A stretch of DNA of 9,383 bases from contig JAENWY010000076.1 in NCBI GenBank assembly GCA_016649775.1, positions 1 through 9,383 of the forward strand, written 5' to 3'. Under the pieces are notes generated by a model. The model ran no database searches. It was not told the DNA's origin and saw nothing but the letters and a program-made list of their open reading frames with translations. Each line of letters opens with the position of its first letter. The stretch's first letter is position 1. The DNA is from Spirochaetaceae bacterium. Its GTDB lineage: Bacteria; Spirochaetota; Spirochaetia; Sphaerochaetales; Sphaerochaetaceae. Shown here in pieces: positions 6,853-9,383 of the stretch. Made by a program: the position numbers and the translations under genes.

Positions 6853-8451
6853 ATGTTTACTGAAGAAATGATTGAGTCAATTACTAAGGTTGAAGCTAAA
6901 AGAAAAGTTAATGCTGCCCTTGAACCAAGAAGAATGAGTGCTGATGAAAAAGATGAAGTATTAAGAAAATTTCATCCAGATTATATTAAAGAACAATTTG
7001 TTAAACTAGAAATGGGTGTAAATAAAGGCGAAAATGTACCTCTAGAATTAGCTGACTTATTACAGGGTAAAAGCAGAATTAAAGCTAGTAGTGTAAATTT
7101 AAATTCTCCTACATATGATGTTGATGTTTTAGTAATTGGAGGTGGTGGTGCCGGATCTGCTGCTGCAATAGAGGCGCATAGAGCTGGTGCTAATGTATTA
7201 GTAACTACTAAACTAAGAATTGGTGATGCAAATACAATGATGGCTGAAGGTGGTATCCAAGCCGCTGATAAACCTAATGATAGTCCTGAAATTCATTTTC
7301 TAGATGCTTATGGTGGGGGTCATTTTGCAGCAAAAAAATCTTTATTGAAAAAATTAGTAACTGAAGCTCCTGAAACAATTCAATGGTTAAATGGGTTAGG
7401 TGTTGAATTTGATAAAGATGCTAGTGGTTCAATGTTAACAACTCATGGTGGTGGTACTTCAAAAAAAAGAATGCATGCTGCCAAAGATTACTCTGGTGCT
7501 GAAATTATGAGAACTCTTCGTGATGAAGTTCTCTGTGAAGGTATTGAAGTTGTTGATTTTTCCGCTGCAATTGAGATTATTCTTGATGAAAAAGGCCATG
7601 CAGCAGGTGCCGTATTAATGAATATGGAAACAAAAGAATTGTGTGTTGCTCGTGCTAAGACTGTTATTATTGCAACAGGTGGTGCCGGTAGAATTCATTA
7701 TCAAGGTTTCCCTACAACTAATCATTATGGTGCTACAGCTGATGGATTAGTATTAGCTTATAGAGTTGGTGCAAAATTATTATATCCTGATACACTCCAG
7801 TATCATCCAACAGGTACAGCATATCCGCAACAAATTTTTGGTGCTTTAGTAACTGAAAAAGTTAGATCTCTTGGAGCAAAACTTGTAAACAAAGAAGGTG
7901 ATGTATTTATGCACCCTCTTGAAACTCGTGATGTAGCTGCAGCTTCTATTATTAAAGAGGTTAGAGAAACTAAGGGTGGTATTACAACTCCATTTGGTGA
8001 AGGTGTATGGCTTGATACTCCTATGATCGAATTAAAAAATGGTGAAGGTACTATTGAAAGTAGAATTCCTGCTATGTTAAGAATGTTTAGTAAATATAAT
8101 ATTGATATCAGAAAAGTACCAATTCTCGTTTATCCTACATTACATTATCAAAACGGTGGTATTGATATTAACACTGATTGTATGAGTGATGATGTAGAAA
8201 ACTTATTTGTAGCTGGTGAAGCTGTAGGTGGAATTCATGGTAGAAACCGCCTAATGGGTAATTCTTTATTAGATGTTGTGGTCTTTGGTCGTGATGCTGG
8301 TAAATCTGCTGCTTCAAAAGCAAAAGAGGTTACCATTGGAAAACTGACTTTAGCTCACCTTGCAAATTTTGAGAAACAACGAACAGATGCTGGTATTACT
8401 TCAAAAACAGAAAGTCCAAAGCTTTTACCTCACTATGCTAGAGAAGTTTAG
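6853..8451 (+). CDS. tfrA: Fumarate reductase/succinate dehydrogenase-type flavoprotein (TfrA/SdhA-like)
   Basis: A 532-residue FAD flavoprotein of the FrdA/SdhA/NadB family. An unusual charged N-terminal extension of about 90 residues precedes the dinucleotide-binding GGGGAG at 96-101. Residues matching the four dicarboxylate-site residues of fumarate reductases are visible: His 318 in YHPTG, Arg 359 in TRDVAAA, His 431 in HYQNGG and Arg 466 in GRNRLMGN. The C-terminal FAD loop reads FVAGEAVGGIHG. Where FrdA/SdhA carry the flavin-linking His (HT..A.GG), this protein has Asn 127 (NTMMAEGG), so FAD is probably bound non-covalently. The C-terminal helical tail is short. Fumarate reduction or succinate oxidation is the best guess; L-aspartate oxidase is less likely given the tfrB partner. 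AGGAGG (6840-6845) overlaps the tfrB stop. Confidence 0.85.
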   Translation: MFTEEMIESITKVEAKRKVNAALEPRRMSADEKDEVLRKFHPDYIKEQFVKLEMGVNKGENVPLELADLLQGKSRIKASSVNLNSPTYDVDVLVIGGGGAGSAAAIEAHRAGANVLVTTKLRIGDANTMMAEGGIQAADKPNDSPEIHFLDAYGGGHFAAKKSLLKKLVTEAPETIQWLNGLGVEFDKDASGSMLTTHGGGTSKKRMHAAKDYSGAEIMRTLRDEVLCEGIEVVDFSAAIEIILDEKGHAAGAVLMNMETKELCVARAKTVIIATGGAGRIHYQGFPTTNHYGATADGLVLAYRVGAKLLYPDTLQYHPTGTAYPQQIFGALVTEKVRSLGAKLVNKEGDVFMHPLETRDVAAASIIKEVRETKGGITTPFGEGVWLDTPMIELKNGEGTIESRIPAMLRMFSKYNIDIRKVPILVYPTLHYQNGGIDINTDCMSDDVENLFVAGEAVGGIHGRNRLMGNSLLDVVVFGRDAGKSAASKAKEVTIGKLTLAHLANFEKQRTDAGITSKTESPKLLPHYAREV

Positions 8452-8601
8452 TAAAACGCTATATAAAAGGATAACTATTTGTATATTTATAATTAGTTGT
8501 TCAACAAGAATTAATTCGTAGAATTAATAAATTTGTCCTTTATTTTTATTTGGTTTTCAAATAGAAATATTGAGGCAATTATAATAAGGAATGGTATTAT
8601 T
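8452..8601 (+). other. 150-base gap between tfrA and the small ferredoxin gene
   Basis: This is the only sizeable gap in the gene cluster. It holds a perfect 8-bp inverted repeat (listed separately), a TATAAT at 8488-8493 and another at 8580-8585. Neither has a recognisable -35 box at the right distance, and the second lies right against the ribosome site, so neither is a convincing promoter. There is no hairpin followed by a T-run, so I see no terminator after tfrA and read-through into the ferredoxin gene is plausible. A frame open from a TTG at 8533 lies here but is probably not translated. Confidence 0.5.
8510..8528. repeat. Perfect 8-bp inverted repeat in the tfrA-ferredoxin gap
   Basis: ATTAATTC at 8510-8517 and GAATTAAT at 8521-8528 are exact reverse complements separated by GTA. 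The transcript could form a small hairpin, or the DNA could be a symmetrical protein-binding site. There is no T-run directly after it, so it is not a standard terminator. In sequence this AT-rich, a chance palindrome is possible. Confidence 0.4.
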
Positions 8602-8850
8602 ATGACAATTGAAATTTGTTTAGGTTCTTCATGTCACGTTAAAGGTTCTAAGAGAATTTTCGCATTAACAGAGAAAGCTATTAAAGATAATAAATTAGAG
8701 AAAAAAGTTAAATTAGCTGGAACATTATGTTTAGGTCAATGTGGATCTAATGGTGTAAATATTAAAATAGATGAAGAAATTGTTACGGCTGTTACAGAAA
8801 ATAATTTTAATGAAATTTTTACTGAAAAGGTAATAAATGTTCTAAAATAG
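8602..8850 (+). CDS. Small thioredoxin-like [2Fe-2S] ferredoxin
   Basis: An 82-residue protein of the thioredoxin-like [2Fe-2S] family (NuoE/HndA C-terminal type). The four ligands are C6-X4-C11 (CLGSSC) and C43-X3-C47 (CLGQC) followed by GSNGVNIKID, matching the family pattern CX4C...CX3C. I place the start at ATG 8602, with AAGGA at 8586-8590 upstream, because family similarity begins at MTIEICLG. An upstream TTG at 8533 would add 23 hydrophobic, unconserved residues and has no ribosome site. Stand-alone versions of this domain often lie next to hydrogenase or NADH-dependent flavin genes in anaerobes. Here it may be an electron shuttle or accessory to the Hdr-Flx-Tfr system, but that is inferred from position only. 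It is followed by the operon terminator. Confidence 0.85.
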   Translation: MTIEICLGSSCHVKGSKRIFALTEKAIKDNKLEKKVKLAGTLCLGQCGSNGVNIKIDEEIVTAVTENNFNEIFTEKVINVLK

Positions 8851-8879
8851 TTTATTTACATATTTTATATATATCTTAG

Positions 8880-8923
8880 ACTACTTGTTAATATTTTTTA
8901 AATATTTGATAGGTAGTTTTTTT
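8880..8923 (+). terminator. Rho-independent terminator of the hdr-flx-tfr-ferredoxin cluster
   Basis: The arm at 8880-8895 pairs with 8901-8917 over 16 pairs (three of them G-U, one bulged T at 8905) around a short T-rich loop. The 3' arm runs straight into a tract of seven T residues (8917-8923). It lies 30 bases after the ferredoxin stop. The opposite strand has no T-run after the hairpin, so it should work only for plus-strand transcription. Confidence 0.85.
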
Positions 8924-8929
8924 AATAAT

Positions 8930-9180
8930 TAAGTAGGATGAGTCTTCACTAAGTAACCCGCTCACACCACCAAAAACTGAACACCTTTCGTACAATGCTG
9001 TTCCATTTTATAATCTAAAATCAACTTACTTTAAGATATTTATTCATCGTTTTTTAAAGCTTGCCATTTTTTAAGTCTAGTTGCTATTTAACTTCTAGCA
9101 TAATAGTTTATCCAACCTCTTAAGAAATAATTTAATTCACTTATTATTTAACGTTCTATTCGTGACTAATGTGGACGTGT
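8930..9180 (-). pseudogene. Decayed group II intron remnant (maturase C-terminus and RNA 3' end)
   Basis: Read on the minus strand, one frame gives ELNYFLRGWINYYARS, then a stop, then IATRLKKWQALKND (about 9140 to 9045). This resembles the C-terminal part of group II intron reverse transcriptase/maturases, where a LxxxLRGWxNYF motif is followed by an RxLRxWxxWK stretch. Stops interrupt the frame at several places (for example in AGT TAA ATA and GAA TAA ATA), so it is not functional. Further along the minus strand, 9006-8930 reads as a degenerate domain V/VI: GGAACAGC, a GAAA, then GGTGGTGTGAGCGGG and finally CCTACTT, resembling intron 3' ends that finish near CCTACTC. This stretch is clearly richer in G+C than its surroundings. 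The 5' part of the intron is missing. The boundaries are approximate. Confidence 0.6.
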
Positions 9181-9235
9181 TATATTAATAAATTCCTGTA
9201 TATATGGTAACATTAGCAAATTAGGAAGTGTAAAT
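9181..9235 (+). promoter_or_regulatory. Upstream region of the right-edge gene, no clear promoter
   Basis: The stretch between the intron remnant and the last gene holds TATATT (9181-9186) and TATATA (9199-9204), either of which could be a -10 box, but I find no good -35 partner. AGGAAG at 9223-9228 is a plausible ribosome site seven bases before ATG 9236. The preceding operon ends in a terminator, so the last gene should have its own promoter, probably here. Confidence 0.3.
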
Positions 9236-9383
9236 ATGTTGAATTCAGAGATTAAAAAGCAAATAGAAAAGACAATTGAGATTTTAAATAGCCTCAATGA
9301 CAATGAAAAAGACTTAATAATTAGTGATATCAATAAAAAGATTAAGCCTTTTAAAAATGATGGAACACTAAATAAAATACCTG
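9236..9383 (+). CDS. Unrecognised protein, 5' part only
   Basis: An ATG at 9236 with AGGAAG seven bases upstream opens a frame that continues to the end of the window, giving 49 residues with no stop. The visible part begins MLNSEIKKQIEKTIEIL and is rich in Lys, Glu, Ile and Asn, with no Cys, no hydrophobic segment and no motif I recognise. The first 40 residues look helical and could form a coiled coil. It lies beyond the operon terminator and the intron remnant, so nothing ties it to the Hdr system. The AT-rich codon use matches the neighbours. Coding status rests on the ribosome site and the open frame, and I give no function. Confidence 0.6.
   Translation, partial: MLNSEIKKQIEKTIEILNSLNDNEKDLIISDINKKIKPFKNDGTLNKIP

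Noticed and set aside
6161..8451. Ordinary quinone-linked succinate dehydrogenase operon
   Set aside because: No SdhC/SdhD-type membrane protein is encoded next to the pair, the FAD-linking His is missing, and the genes sit within an hdr-flx operon.
8580..8585. TATAAT as a promoter for the ferredoxin gene
   Set aside because: It abuts the ribosome site, so the transcript would start at or after it, and no -35 box lies at the right distance.
8533..8601. TTG start extending the small ferredoxin by 23 residues
   Set aside because: There is no ribosome site before the TTG, the added residues are hydrophobic and not part of the family, and ATG 8602 has AAGGA upstream and begins exactly at the conserved fold.
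8930..9180. CRISPR array, tRNA or riboswitch in the non-coding stretch
   Set aside because: There are no regularly spaced repeats and no cloverleaf or aptamer pattern that I can see. The maturase-like minus-strand translation explains the segment better.

Overview
The window is AT-rich throughout, roughly one third G+C by eye, with many AGA arginine codons and good AGGAGG-type ribosome binding sites. Every complete gene is soluble and almost all carry iron-sulfur or flavin sites. This suggests a strict anaerobe, most likely a low-GC Firmicutes/Clostridia-type bacterium. The lineage is inferred from composition and gene families only. TGG codes for Trp and all ten stops are TAA or TAG.

Positions 1-8451 hold one tightly packed plus-strand operon of nine genes that overlap or lie within about 20 bases of each other. 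In order they are hdrB (5' end outside the window), hdrC, hdrA, an MvhD/FlxD-type [2Fe-2S] protein, two iron-sulfur proteins of the FlxC and FlxB kind, an FAD/NAD(P)H reductase (FlxA, resembling sulfhydrogenase gamma/AsrB), a short TfrB/SdhB-like iron-sulfur subunit, and a TfrA/SdhA/FrdA-like flavoprotein. After a 150-base gap comes a small thioredoxin-like [2Fe-2S] ferredoxin (8602-8850), and then a convincing intrinsic terminator (8880-8923).

HdrABC-FlxABCD is a known bacterial module. It is proposed to oxidise NADH and split the electrons at the HdrA flavin between ferredoxin and a disulfide-type acceptor. What stands out here is the fumarate reductase/succinate dehydrogenase pair in the same transcription unit, with no membrane anchor subunit and no hydrogenase or formate dehydrogenase catalytic subunit. 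The TfrB-like protein also lacks the HdrB-like (CCG) half found in archaeal thiol:fumarate reductase, while a separate HdrB is encoded in the same operon. The simplest hypothesis is a cytosolic complex linking NAD(H), ferredoxin and fumarate/succinate through an Hdr core. This is inference and not shown by sequence alone.

Downstream, 8930 to about 9180 holds the decayed, minus-strand remnant of a group II intron: a fragment of the maturase C-terminus with several stops, followed by a degenerate RNA 3' end. At the right edge (9236-9383) an unrecognised plus-strand gene begins and runs out of the window.
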